Shown: piece by piece, positions 7,196 through 16,820 of the stretch | How positions within the stretch are numbered: the first letter of the stretch is position 1 | Layout: each line of letters starts with the position of its first letter | Assembly: GCA_944349655.1 (NCBI GenBank) | Contig: CALVNL010000008.1 | Location: 1 to 58,121, forward strand | Reading direction: 5' to 3' | DNA: 58,121 bases | Source: an uncultured Clostridia bacterium | Lineage (GTDB): Bacteria > Bacillota > Clostridia > Christensenellales > DTU072 | The notes under the pieces: generated by a model | Databases searched by the model: none | Seen by the model: only the letters and a program-made list of their open reading frames with translations | What the model was told of the DNA's origin: nothing | Made by a program: the position numbers and the translations under genes

Positions 7196-9847
7196 TCAAG
7201 CCGATCTCTTGGCGTAGAATTTCCTTACGAAAACTTTGGCAAGTTCCACCAAAGGAATGATGGCGAACGCCGCAAGTACGGAAACCAACCACTGTTGCCA
7301 GTTGAGGTGTACCACGCTGAACACGTCGTTTACGCCCGGCACCAAAGCGACCAGTAACGTCAGTACCACGCCTATTCCGAAAGCTATCGACATAAAGCGG
7401 TTCTTGAACAAATCCTTATGGAATACGGTTCCGTTGAGGCTCTTTGCGTTGAAGCAATGGAAAAGCTGAATAAGACAAAGGGTTATAAACGCCATCGAGG
7501 ACGCCACTTCGTGTCCCCACGGACCGTAATGGGCTCCGAAGAAAACGGAAAGGATTATTACCGTCTGCAAAACGCCCTGATAAACTATATTGAGTCCCAG
7601 ATGTCCGGCAAACAGGTTATCGCCGGATTTCCTCGGCGGATTGTTCATAATGTCGTCGCTGCCCTCTTCCATTCCCAACGCTAAAGCCGGCAGACTGTCG
7701 GTAACCAGGTTGACCCACAATATCTGTATCGGTAAAAGGAACGCCACGCTCTCTCCCGTTATCGAGAAAACAATGGTTGCGATGAAAAGACTCAACACTT
7801 CGCAGATGTTCGCACTCAACAAAAATTGAATGGTTTTCTGCATATTGTCGAATATTTTTCTGCCTTCCCTGACTGCGGAAACGATGGTGGCGAAGTTGTC
7901 GTCGGCAAGCACCATATCCGCCGCCCCCTTGGTAACGTCCGTTCCCGTTATACCCATACCGACTCCGATGTCGGCTGCCTTTATGCTCGGAGCGTCGTTG
8001 ACTCCGTCGCCCGTCATAGCTACGGTTTTTCCTTTGGACTTCCAGGCTTTGACTATACGGACTTTGTGTTCGGGACTTACCCTTGCGTAAACGTGATACC
8101 TTTCCACTTCGGAGGCAAGGCGTTCGTCGTCCATTTTGGAAAGTTCGGCTCCCGTTATAACTTCGTCGTCGGACTTACAGATATCGAGTTCCTTGGCTAT
8201 CGCGTAAGCGGTATCTCTGTGGTCGCCCGTTATCATAATCGGCACTATACCCGCCTTGCGGCAAACCGCCACCGCGTCTTTTACTTCCTCTCTCGGCGGA
8301 TCTATCATTCCGCTTAAACCGAGGAAAGTCAATCCCTGTTCGTATTCCGTCCCGTCGTCTGCTTTGAATGCGTAAGCCAAAACTCTTAAGGCGTCGGACG
8401 CAAAAAGGGAGTTTTGTTTCGCTATATCCTTTTTATCCTCTTCATTCAACGCCCGTACTTTGCCGTTTTCGTAAACGGAAGTACATCTTTCGATGAGCAT
8501 ATCGGGCGCGCCCTTGGTATAAACCACCCGTCCTGAAGACGTTTCGTTGACGGTGGTCATAAGTTTACGGTCGCTGTCGAAAGGAACTTCGTCCACGCGG
8601 GGATTTTCTTTAGCAAGGAGTTTTGCGTCGCCCTGCAGATTGTAATACGCCACAAGCGCCGTTTCCGTCGGATCCCCCATAAGCACGGTTTCCCCTTTCT
8701 CGTCGGTCTTTACCACCGTATCGTTACAGAGAGTCATACATTTGAGAAGTTCGTTTTCGGCTTCCTTCCCGTAAGAAAATATCTTTTTGACCGTCATACG
8801 GTTAAGGGTAAGGGTTCCCGTCTTGTCCGAACAGATTATTTCCGTGGACCCCAACGTCTCCACCGCAGGCAATTTCTTTATGATAGCGTTGCGTTTACTC
8901 ATTCTCTGCACGCCGATTGCCATAATAATGGTGATGACCGCCGTCAACCCTTCGGGAATCGCCGCCACCGCTATGGCTACAGCCGTCATAAACGCATCGA
9001 TAACGGTGTCCACCGTAACTCCGATATGAATTGTGCTTAACACGCTGACCACGAAAATAACCACAGCTATCGCAATGACCGCTATGGAAATAAATTTACC
9101 GGTTTTATTGAGTTTTTTCTGAATGGGCGTCAGTTCGTCTCCGCTTTCGGCAAGCATATCGGCGATTTTACCCATTTCGGTATTCATACCCGTGCCTACC
9201 ACTATGCCTTCGCCTCTGCCGTAGGTAACCACCGACGTGGAAAAAGCCATATTGTGACGGTCGCCTATCCCTGCGTCGGGAGCGCAAACGAAAGTAGCTT
9301 CCTTTTCGCTCGGGACCGATTCGCCCGTCAAAGCCGATTCCTCTATCTTCAGCGAACGGCTTTCGGTAAGTCTTAAGTCTGCAGGCACCACGTCGCCCGC
9401 TTCCAATATAACTATATCCCCCGGAACGAGTTTTGCGCTTTCTACTTTGAGTATTTCGCCACCTCTGCGGACTTTCGCATAGGGCTTGGACATATTCTTC
9501 AACGCTTCCAGCGCCTGTTCGGCTTTGCTTTCCTGAACCACGCCGATTACCGCATTTATGATGACGATGGCAAGGATAATCCCTACGTCTATGAATTCGT
9601 CGTAGCTTTTCTCCACTATGGCGATAATCGCCGTAACCGCCGCAGCACAGAGAAGCACTATTACCATAACGTCCTTGAACTGTTCGAAAAATCTGACGAA
9701 CAGGCTCTTCTTCTTTTCGCCTTTAAGTTCGTTGGGACCGTATTCGGCAAGCCTTTTTTCGGCTTCGGCGGAGCTCAACCCCGCAGAAGACGTGGCGGAT
9801 GCGGAATAAGCCTCGTCCACCGTGGACGCAAACCAGTTCTTTTCCAT
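7196..9847 (-). CDS. P2A-type cation-transporting ATPase (Ca2+/Mn2+ class)
   Basis: 883-residue P-type ATPase. Visible are the actuator-domain TGES (174-177), the M4 ion-site motif AIPEGL (about 296-301), phosphorylation motif DKTGT (341-345), TGDHRDTAYAIA and TGDGVNDAPSIKAADIGV in the P domain, and C-terminal helices with NLVTDSLPALALG. These match SERCA/PMR1-like bacterial calcium ATPases, which may also carry Mn2+. The ATG at 9847 has GGAGG at proper distance; an upstream extension would run into the regulatory leader. The yybP-ykoY riboswitch directly upstream points to Mn2+ export or Mn2+-responsive control, so the physiological ion may be Mn2+ rather than Ca2+ (inference). Confidence 0.95.
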   Translation of the reverse strand: MEKNWFASTVDEAYSASATSSAGLSSAEAEKRLAEYGPNELKGEKKKSLFVRFFEQFKDVMVIVLLCAAAVTAIIAIVEKSYDEFIDVGIILAIVIINAVIGVVQESKAEQALEALKNMSKPYAKVRRGGEILKVESAKLVPGDIVILEAGDVVPADLRLTESRSLKIEESALTGESVPSEKEATFVCAPDAGIGDRHNMAFSTSVVTYGRGEGIVVGTGMNTEMGKIADMLAESGDELTPIQKKLNKTGKFISIAVIAIAVVIFVVSVLSTIHIGVTVDTVIDAFMTAVAIAVAAIPEGLTAVITIIMAIGVQRMSKRNAIIKKLPAVETLGSTEIICSDKTGTLTLNRMTVKKIFSYGKEAENELLKCMTLCNDTVVKTDEKGETVLMGDPTETALVAYYNLQGDAKLLAKENPRVDEVPFDSDRKLMTTVNETSSGRVVYTKGAPDMLIERCTSVYENGKVRALNEEDKKDIAKQNSLFASDALRVLAYAFKADDGTEYEQGLTFLGLSGMIDPPREEVKDAVAVCRKAGIVPIMITGDHRDTAYAIAKELDICKSDDEVITGAELSKMDDERLASEVERYHVYARVSPEHKVRIVKAWKSKGKTVAMTGDGVNDAPSIKAADIGVGMGITGTDVTKGAADMVLADDNFATIVSAVREGRKIFDNMQKTIQFLLSANICEVLSLFIATIVFSITGESVAFLLPIQILWVNLVTDSLPALALGMEEGSDDIMNNPPRKSGDNLFAGHLGLNIVYQGVLQTVIILSVFFGAHYGPWGHEVASSMAFITLCLIQLFHCFNAKSLNGTVFHKDLFKNRFMSIAFGIGVVLTLLVALVPGVNDVFSVVHLNWQQWLVSVLAAFAIIPLVELAKVFVRKFYAKRSA

Positions 9848-9881
9848 TTTCAGAACCTCCGATAAAATTGTTCTTATATAA

Positions 9882-9915
9882 TAAAAACCCAATGCACCGA
9901 AAAAATGCATTGAGT
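9882..9915 (-). terminator. Riboswitch-controlled terminator before the cation ATPase
   Basis: On the minus strand ACTCAATGCA (9915-9906) pairs over 10 bp with TGCATTGGGT (9896-9887), with one T-G wobble, and is followed by TTTTTAT. The 5' half contains CTCAA, which is also the 3' strand of aptamer helix P1. The two structures therefore exclude each other, as expected for a ligand-bound antitermination (ON) switch. Confidence 0.88.
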
Positions 9916-10015
9916 CTTGTTAATTACGATAAGCCAGATTACTTTGAGGTAACCAGTGATGTTGACTTATCACATTTCCTTATACTAAGGAAACGGCAAC
10001 TACTCCCTCAATATC
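9910..10015 (-). promoter_or_regulatory. yybP-ykoY manganese riboswitch aptamer
   Basis: In the leader of the P-type ATPase, read on the minus strand, the conserved pieces occur in order. These are P1 strand TTGAG (10011-10007) with GAGGGAGTAG, then AGTCAACATC, a GGTTACC/GGC helix region, and ACAAGAC leading into P1 strand CTCAA (9914-9910). This matches the yybP-ykoY family (the GGGGAGUA and C(G/A)AGAC loops that build the Mn2+ site). P1 closing sequesters the terminator strand, so Mn2+ should allow read-through. Members of this class are known upstream of cation ATPases. This region accounts for most of the 331-base gap between the ATPase and lysA. Confidence 0.9.
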
Positions 10016-10019
10016 AAAG

Positions 10020-10048
10020 ATATTAACATAATTATATTCCGTTGTCAA
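10020..10048 (-). promoter_or_regulatory. Promoter of the riboswitch/ATPase transcript
   Basis: Minus-strand -35 TTGACA (10048-10043) and -10 TAATAT (10025-10020) with 17-base spacing. The expected start is a few bases before the aptamer P1 strand, which agrees with the riboswitch boundaries. Confidence 0.8.
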
Positions 10049-10097
10049 TCGAGATAGTCTTTTTGCCGAATCGTCCCGCGCTTTTTTCTTTTGTCGC

Positions 10098-10127
10098 TTG
10101 ACTTAAATGCGGTTTCGCACTTATAAT
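10098..10127 (+). promoter_or_regulatory. Promoter of lysA
   Basis: -35 TTGACT (10098-10103) and a perfect -10 TATAAT (10122-10127), 18-base spacing, about 50 bases before the lysA start. It is divergent from the ATPase promoter. Confidence 0.8.
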
Positions 10128-10178
10128 ATCCATAGTCGCTAAACGCGACGAAAAAATATTTTTTAAGGAAAAATTTAT

Positions 10179-11441
10179 ATGAAACAACCCTTCTTAACCA
10201 AAGAAAAAGCCGAAGAAATCATCGCAAAAATCCCTACTCCTTTTCATATTTACGACGAAAAAGGAATCGTCGACAACGCTCGGGAACTTTTCAAAGCCTT
10301 TTCCTGGAACAAAGGTTTCAAGGAATACTTCGCCGTGAAAGCCACCCCCAACCCCGCCATTCTGAAACTTCTGAAAAAAGAAGGCTGCGGAGTGGACTGC
10401 TCCAGCTATACGGAATTGCTTATGGCGGAAGCCTGCGGTTTCAGCGGCGACGAAATTATGTTCTCCAGTAACGAAACCGCCGCCGAAGAATACGTCCTCG
10501 CCCGCCGCCTGAATGCGATAATCAACCTCGACGACATCACGCACATAGATTTTCTGAAAAAGCACGCAGGGATCCCCCAAAAAATCTGTCTGCGTTACAA
10601 CCCCGGCGGAGATTTCAAGATAGGCACCCGTATAATGGGCAATCCCGCCGACGCAAAATACGGTCTGACCCGTCCGCAGATGACCGAAGCGGTAAAAAGA
10701 CTTTTGGACGAAGGCGTCAAGGAATTCGGTATCCACTCTTTCCTTGCCAGCAACACCCTCGGAAACGAGTATTATCCGGAGCTAGCCAAAATCCTTTTCC
10801 GAACCGTTGCCGAGCTTACCGAAGAAACGGGAGCGAAATTCGTATTCGTCAATCTAAGCGGCGGTATAGGAGTGCCTTACCGTCCCGACCAGCCGAAAAA
10901 CGACATTTTCGTCATCGCCGACGGAGTGGAAAAAGCCTACAGGGAAACCCTGCTCGACAAGGGTATCGAAGGGATAAAGATATTTACCGAACTGGGAAGA
11001 TATATGCTTGCGCCCTACGGACTGCTCGTCACCACGGCTATTCACGCAAAACACACCCATAAGGAATACATCGGGGTGGACGCCTGCGCCGCCAACCTCA
11101 TGCGTCCCGCTATCTACGGAGCCTACCACCATATTACCGTCCTCGGTAAGGAAAACGCTCCCTGCGACCACGTTTACGACGTGGTGGGCTCCCTTTGCGA
11201 AAACAGCGACAAGTTTGCCGTGGACAGACCTTTGCCTAAAATCGACGACGGCGATATCTTGGTTATTCACGACGCCGGCGCACACGGGTTTTCGATGGGA
11301 TACAATTATAACGGTAAGTTAAGAAGCGCCGAAGTTTTACTGCACCCCGACGGCAGTTTCGACCTTATACGCCGCGCCGAAACCGTCAAAGACTACTTCG
11401 CCACCTTTAACTTTATGGATGAATTCCGTGCCTACAGATAA
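10179..11441 (+). CDS. lysA: Diaminopimelate decarboxylase
   Basis: PLP-dependent fold-III decarboxylase making L-lysine from meso-diaminopimelate, the last step of lysine synthesis. 420 residues, normal length. The PLP lysine lies in YFAVKATPN (Lys54). SLASNTLG, the Gly-rich phosphate loop NLSGGIGVPY, the ELGRYM segment and the subunit-contributed catalytic motif SLCENSDKFAVDR near residue 343 are all present. AAGGA precedes the ATG. It has its own promoter and terminator and is transcribed alone, so supply of lysine can be set separately from neighbouring genes. Carboxynorspermidine decarboxylase is a related alternative but is shorter and lacks this CE-S motif form. Confidence 0.93.
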   Translation: MKQPFLTKEKAEEIIAKIPTPFHIYDEKGIVDNARELFKAFSWNKGFKEYFAVKATPNPAILKLLKKEGCGVDCSSYTELLMAEACGFSGDEIMFSSNETAAEEYVLARRLNAIINLDDITHIDFLKKHAGIPQKICLRYNPGGDFKIGTRIMGNPADAKYGLTRPQMTEAVKRLLDEGVKEFGIHSFLASNTLGNEYYPELAKILFRTVAELTEETGAKFVFVNLSGGIGVPYRPDQPKNDIFVIADGVEKAYRETLLDKGIEGIKIFTELGRYMLAPYGLLVTTAIHAKHTHKEYIGVDACAANLMRPAIYGAYHHITVLGKENAPCDHVYDVVGSLCENSDKFAVDRPLPKIDDGDILVIHDAGAHGFSMGYNYNGKLRSAEVLLHPDGSFDLIRRAETVKDYFATFNFMDEFRAYR

Positions 11442-11463
11442 CTTGTTTTTTACTAATATTGAG

Positions 11464-11488
11464 AAACCCGACTTCGGTCGGGTTTTTT
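11464..11488 (+). terminator. Intrinsic terminator of lysA
   Basis: A 9-bp perfect stem (AAACCCGAC / GTCGGGTTT) with a stable TTCG tetraloop is followed by a T run. Confidence 0.92.
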
Positions 11489-11491
11489 CTT

Positions 11492-11734
11492 TCAGTCGAG
11501 AAATTTAAGCTCCTTGAAACGTACCGCGTCGGCTTTTATCGCAACCGTCATAAATCCCTCGTCGTTTTCGCAAACTGCCATTTCCACCTTATCGTTTGTG
11601 AGTTCGAGATAAGACGCCAGAATTTTCGTAACGTCTTCTTTGAGTAACTGAAATGCCCCTTCAGGGATATTCAAACAGTCGTTAAAGAGCATTTTCTTTA
11701 GTCTACCCATTTCGGAGAAGTTCTTTTTTTTCAT
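11492..11734 (-). CDS. minE: Cell division topological specificity factor MinE
   Basis: 80-residue protein overlapping the end of minD by 4 bases (ATGA). The order of a short basic N-terminal helix (RLKKMLFND), a central part beginning NIPEGAFQLLKEDVTKILASYLEL, and a C-terminal beta segment VEMAVCE..FMTVAIKA fits MinE. MinE stimulates MinD ATPase and displaces it from membranes to restrict the inhibitor to the poles. Sequence similarity is modest, but linkage to minD makes the call good. No minC is visible in the window. Confidence 0.85.
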   Translation of the reverse strand: MKKKNFSEMGRLKKMLFNDCLNIPEGAFQLLKEDVTKILASYLELTNDKVEMAVCENDEGFMTVAIKADAVRFKELKFLD

Positions 11735-12513
11735 TTCAGTTTCCGTTTCAGAAATCCCATAAGTCCCTTATACGGGTGGAGGTAGTCGTAAAGTTTTTTG
11801 TCCCCGCCGCCGAGATAATCCGCGATAAGCCCGTAGCTGTATGCGGAAGGAGACTTCTTGTCGGTAACGTCTATCAGACCGTAAACGTTGACCGAGTCGT
11901 CCTCGGGGATCACTCCGTAAAGCGGAAGTTTTACCGCTCCGGCTATTTCTTTGGCGTCCAACATAGTTTTATCCATTACGAAATCTCCTCTTATGCGGTT
12001 TATGATAAGTCCTTGACGGGTAAACCCGAGTGAAGACAATATTTTGCCCGTCTTGTAGCCGTCTCTTACGCTTGCAAGATGCGGCGTAGCCACTATTATG
12101 CTTTCATCCGCTCCGCTCGCCGCACGCAAAAAACTGTCCTCCACTCCTGCAGGACTGTCTATAAGGACGTAGTCGAAAATTTCCGCGGCTTTCAGGCATA
12201 TTTCCCGAAATATCTCCGTAGTCACGAAAGCAGAACAAGCCGTCATAGATGGAAGTAGCCTGAGTTTGTCCCCTAAATCCACGAGGCACTGGCTTAAAGT
12301 CGCTTTCCCTCTGGCAAGGTCTCCTATATCGTAAAGGATTTTTTCCTCCGCGCGCATTACCACATCCAGATTGTTCAGACCTATATCCCCGTCCACCAAA
12401 AGCACCGAAGCGCCTTTCGCGTTCAACGTAAGTCCCAAATTTGCCGTGACCGTGGTTTTACCCACGCCGCCTTTACCGCCGGTTATAAGTATTCTTCTTC
12501 CCATACCCGACAT
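11731..12513 (-). CDS. minD: Septum site-determining protein MinD
   Basis: 260-residue ParA/MinD-type ATPase. The deviant Walker A GGKGGVGKTT lies at about residues 12-21, followed by VDGDIGLNNLDVVM (Walker A'), VLIDSPAGVEDSF (Walker B) and a C-terminal amphipathic helix GLMGFLKRKLK. The helix is the membrane-targeting sequence that distinguishes MinD from ParA. It acts with MinE in division-site placement. Two in-frame ATGs (residues 1 and 4) are both possible starts and the ribosome-binding site is weak. It is divergent from guaB. Confidence 0.93.
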   Translation of the reverse strand: MSGMGRRILITGGKGGVGKTTVTANLGLTLNAKGASVLLVDGDIGLNNLDVVMRAEEKILYDIGDLARGKATLSQCLVDLGDKLRLLPSMTACSAFVTTEIFREICLKAAEIFDYVLIDSPAGVEDSFLRAASGADESIIVATPHLASVRDGYKTGKILSSLGFTRQGLIINRIRGDFVMDKTMLDAKEIAGAVKLPLYGVIPEDDSVNVYGLIDVTDKKSPSAYSYGLIADYLGGGDKKLYDYLHPYKGLMGFLKRKLK

Positions 12514-12591
12514 TTTACCGCCGTTTCCGTTGCGAATTATTTGTTATTATTGCATTTAGCGACAAATAAAAGCGAAATTTTTTTTATTCGT

Positions 12592-12621
12592 TTGACACGT
12601 CTTGTCTTAAGAAGGTATAAT
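12592..12621 (+). promoter_or_regulatory. Promoter of guaB
   Basis: -35 TTGACA (12592-12597) and -10 TATAAT (12616-12621), 18-base spacing, both perfect hexamers, 57 bases before the guaB ATG. Confidence 0.88.
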
Positions 12622-12629
12622 TCTAATAA

Positions 12630-14132
<1,503 letters not shown>

Positions 14133-14150
14133 AAATCGTTATCTTACGAA

Positions 14151-14182
14151 AAGAGTTCCGTTCTTTCGGAACTCTTTTTTTT
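14151..14182 (+). terminator. Intrinsic terminator of guaB
   Basis: A 10-bp stem (AAGAGTTCCG / CGGAACTCTT), 6-base loop and a long T run, 18 bases after the stop. Confidence 0.92.
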
Positions 14183-14202
14183 GCCATAATTTAGCGGCGG
14201 TA

Positions 14203-14231
14203 TTGACAAAGGTACGCTTAAATTGTAAAAT
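14203..14231 (+). promoter_or_regulatory. Promoter of the small charged protein gene
   Basis: -35 TTGACA (14203-14208), 17-base spacing, -10 TAAAAT (14226-14231). The gene's AGGAG site and ATG follow at once, so the leader is short. Confidence 0.8.
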
Positions 14232-14255
14232 ATTACGGTAAGGAGAATTATAATT

Positions 14256-14534
14256 ATGTCTAAGAAAACCGATAAACTTACCCCCGAAGAAAAGAAAATA
14301 AGATATGACGCCGCTATGGCTAAACTTCAGGAAAAACACGATAAAAAAATAGTTAAACTTGCCGAAAAAAAGGCTCGTCTTACTGCTAAGCTCAAAGAAA
14401 AATATGCCGAAGATCCCGAAAAATTGGAACTCGAACTCGGTATTCTTACCATAGACAACGACGTATGGATAGATATGGCGGACTCGGAGCTTGCCGAAAA
14501 AGCCAAAACGCTGGAGCTTTTATACCTTAAATAA
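14256..14534 (+). CDS. Small highly charged predicted coiled-coil protein, function unknown
   Basis: 92 residues, rich in Lys, Glu and Ala, with no cysteine or membrane segment. Residues 10-60 form a continuous charged helix with heptad-like spacing of Ala/Leu (KLQEKHDKKIVKLAEKKARL). The C-terminal 30 residues are more mixed and contain LGILTIDNDVWIDMADSEL. It is not recognised as a known family. The gene has its own promoter, a good AAGGAG site, and a strong terminator shared with serA on the other strand. It is therefore an independently expressed unit, unlikely to be a chance frame. Confidence 0.8.
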   Translation: MSKKTDKLTPEEKKIRYDAAMAKLQEKHDKKIVKLAEKKARLTAKLKEKYAEDPEKLELELGILTIDNDVWIDMADSELAEKAKTLELLYLK

Positions 14535-14550
14535 AAATTTTTAATTAAAA

Positions 14551-14583
14551 AAACCCCTTTGCTCAAGGCAAAGGGGTTTTTCG
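14551..14583. terminator. Bidirectional intrinsic terminator between the small gene and serA
   Basis: A 12-bp perfect stem (AAACCCCTTTGC / GCAAAGGGGTTT) around a 5-base loop, with T runs on both strands. It lies between two convergent genes. Confidence 0.9.
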
Positions 14584-14599
14584 TTTTATCGGAAAACAA

Positions 14600-15700
14600 T
14601 TACAGCACTCTGACTTTGAGAATACCGTCGATTCCGCTTAAATCCGCGGCGGCGTCTCCGTCGATTATGGCGTATCCGTAATTCCCTCTCATGGCTACGG
14701 CCTTGTCGTCGGAAAGGTCTTTTATCGCTGCTTCGGCAGAGGACAGGAAGCATACGCAGGTACGAACCTTTCCCGTACGGGCTTTAGCGAGTGCGGGATA
14801 ATTTACGCTGTTGACGATCTCGCCGTTTTCAAGATAGTCCTTGAGTTCCTTTGCCGCCATTTCGGCGCAGTTGTCTTCGGCTTCTTCGGTGGAAGCGCCC
14901 AGGTGCGGCAATACGATTATGTTGTCGGTATTGATGACGTTTTCGTCGGGGAAGTCCACTACGTATTTTGCGATTTTCCCTCCCAGAGCCGCTTTCAGGT
15001 CGGCTACGTTGACGAGAGAACCTCTGCTCATATTCAAAATTATAACCCCGTCTTTCATTGCGGCAATAGCCTCGGCGTTTATCATACCTTTGGTGGAATC
15101 GAGAAGCGGAACGTGTAAAGTTATTATATCGCTGTTTGCGTAAATTCCGTCCAGATCGGTTATTTCCACCGCTTTGTCCAACAGCGATTTGGATTTTTCG
15201 GAAAGATACGGGTCATACCCTACGACTTTCATTCCCAACGCTACGGCGGCGTTAGCTACCTTCACACCTATCGCGCCAAGTCCGATAACGCCCAGCGTTT
15301 TGCCGAAAATTTCGTGTCCGCCGAAAGCGGCTTTCCCTTTTTCGGTGGCTTTCGCCACGTCGCTAGTCAACGTGTTGACCCACTTGTTACCGCCGATTAT
15401 ATCGCGGCTCGCTATCAACATTCCGCAAAGGACGAGTTCCTTGACGGCGTTGGCGTTGGCTCCGGGGGTGTTGAATACCACTATTCCCTTTTCTGCCATC
15501 TTCTCGATGGGGATATTGTTGACGCCTGCGCCTGCACGGCCTATCGCCGCCAAACTTGCGCCGGTTTCGTAATCCGCCATATTGAAACTGCGTAAAATTA
15601 TTCCGTCGGGATCGACGCAGTCGTCGCTAACTTCGTATTTTGCGTCGAATACGTTATTGATGACGGGACTTATTTTGTTAAGTTTAAGAATTTTTACCAT
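14600..15700 (-). CDS. serA: D-3-phosphoglycerate dehydrogenase
   Basis: First enzyme of serine synthesis, oxidising 3-phosphoglycerate with NAD+. 366 residues. The substrate domain is followed by the Rossmann motif GLGAIGVKVANAA, then LHVPLLDSTKGMIN, NMSRGSLVNVADL and the catalytic His in LPHLGASTEEAE. The last ~70 residues look like a shortened or divergent regulatory ACT-type region (AVAMRGNYGYAIIDGDA). Its ATG lies two bases after the serC stop, so the pair serC-serA forms one unit. Serine feedback control through the C-terminal domain is possible but not shown. Confidence 0.93.
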   Translation of the reverse strand: MVKILKLNKISPVINNVFDAKYEVSDDCVDPDGIILRSFNMADYETGASLAAIGRAGAGVNNIPIEKMAEKGIVVFNTPGANANAVKELVLCGMLIASRDIIGGNKWVNTLTSDVAKATEKGKAAFGGHEIFGKTLGVIGLGAIGVKVANAAVALGMKVVGYDPYLSEKSKSLLDKAVEITDLDGIYANSDIITLHVPLLDSTKGMINAEAIAAMKDGVIILNMSRGSLVNVADLKAALGGKIAKYVVDFPDENVINTDNIIVLPHLGASTEEAEDNCAEMAAKELKDYLENGEIVNSVNYPALAKARTGKVRTCVCFLSSAEAAIKDLSDDKAVAMRGNYGYAIIDGDAAADLSGIDGILKVRVL

Positions 15701-15702
15701 AA

Positions 15703-16773
15703 TTATTTATTCTCCGCTTCGAATTTTTTCATAAAGGCTATGAGTTTTTCCACGCCTTCGACGGGCATTGCGTTGTAAATGGAAGCTCTCATTCCGCCTA
15801 CCAGCTTGTGTCCTTTCAGCGTGACGAGTCCGTTCGCTTCGGCTTCTTTTATGAATTTTGCGTCCATTTCCTTGCTCGGAGTTACGAACGGTACGTTCAT
15901 TATGGAACGGTCGGCAGGATTTACCGAGTTGGTGAACAAAGAGGAATTGTCGATAAAATCGTAAAGCAATTTCGCTTTGTACTCGTTGATTTCCTGTATG
16001 GCTTTCACGCCGCCCAGTTTCTTCAACCAACGGAAAGTAAGCATAGCCATGTAAGTTGCGAAAGTACAGGGCGTGTTGTAAAGACTGTTGGCTTCGGCCT
16101 GAGTGCTGTATTTGAGCATGGTCGGGCAGAACGGAAGCGGAGAACCTATTATGTCTTTCTTGACGATAACCAGAGTAAGACCGCTCGGTCCGATGTTCTT
16201 CTGCGCTCCTGCGTAGATAAGGTCGAACTTGTTGACGTCCATAACTTCGCTCATAATGTTACTGCTCATATCGGCAACCAGGTGCGGCACGTTCGGAAGT
16301 TTGGTGTATCTCGTTCCGAAAATGGTATTGTTGGTGGTGATATGCACATAGTCGGTACCTTCGCGGAATTCGATTTTGTCCACGTCGGGGATATAAGTGT
16401 AATTTGCTTCCTTGCTGCTGGCAACGCAAGCGATATCTCCGTATTTGCAGGCTTCTTTGAAAGCTTTGTTTGCAAAATTACCCGTTACGATATAATCGGC
16501 TTTCCCTTTTACGAGAAGGTTCAAAGGTACCGCCTCGAACTGGGTGGACGCACCGCCCTGAAGGAACAATACATAATAATCGTCGCTTATTCCCATAAGT
16601 TCGCGGATAAGGCTCTGGGCTTCCTCGTGAATTTCGTCATACCACTTGGAACGGTGGCTCATTTCCACGACGCTCATTCCGCTCCCGTTGTAATCGAGAA
16701 AATCTCTCTGAACGGCTAATTTTGCTTCTTCCGGCAACATAGAAGGACCGGCGCTGAAATTGTAAACTTTCAT
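15703..16773 (-). CDS. serC: Phosphoserine aminotransferase
   Basis: PLP enzyme converting 3-phosphohydroxypyruvate to phosphoserine, 356 residues. The ATG at 16773 has AAAGGAG at good distance and begins with the hallmark MKVYNFSAGPSMLP. The PLP lysine lies in YAGAQKNIGPSGLTLV; other family marks are LFLQGGAST and the C-terminal VGGMRASIYNAMP. It is immediately upstream of serA, so two of the three steps from 3-phosphoglycerate to serine are together. No serB phosphatase is seen in the window. Confidence 0.95.
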   Translation of the reverse strand: MKVYNFSAGPSMLPEEAKLAVQRDFLDYNGSGMSVVEMSHRSKWYDEIHEEAQSLIRELMGISDDYYVLFLQGGASTQFEAVPLNLLVKGKADYIVTGNFANKAFKEACKYGDIACVASSKEANYTYIPDVDKIEFREGTDYVHITTNNTIFGTRYTKLPNVPHLVADMSSNIMSEVMDVNKFDLIYAGAQKNIGPSGLTLVIVKKDIIGSPLPFCPTMLKYSTQAEANSLYNTPCTFATYMAMLTFRWLKKLGGVKAIQEINEYKAKLLYDFIDNSSLFTNSVNPADRSIMNVPFVTPSKEMDAKFIKEAEANGLVTLKGHKLVGGMRASIYNAMPVEGVEKLIAFMKKFEAENK

Positions 16774-16820
16774 ATTTATGCTCCTTTTTATTTTATATAA
16801 ATATTTAATATATTTTAACA

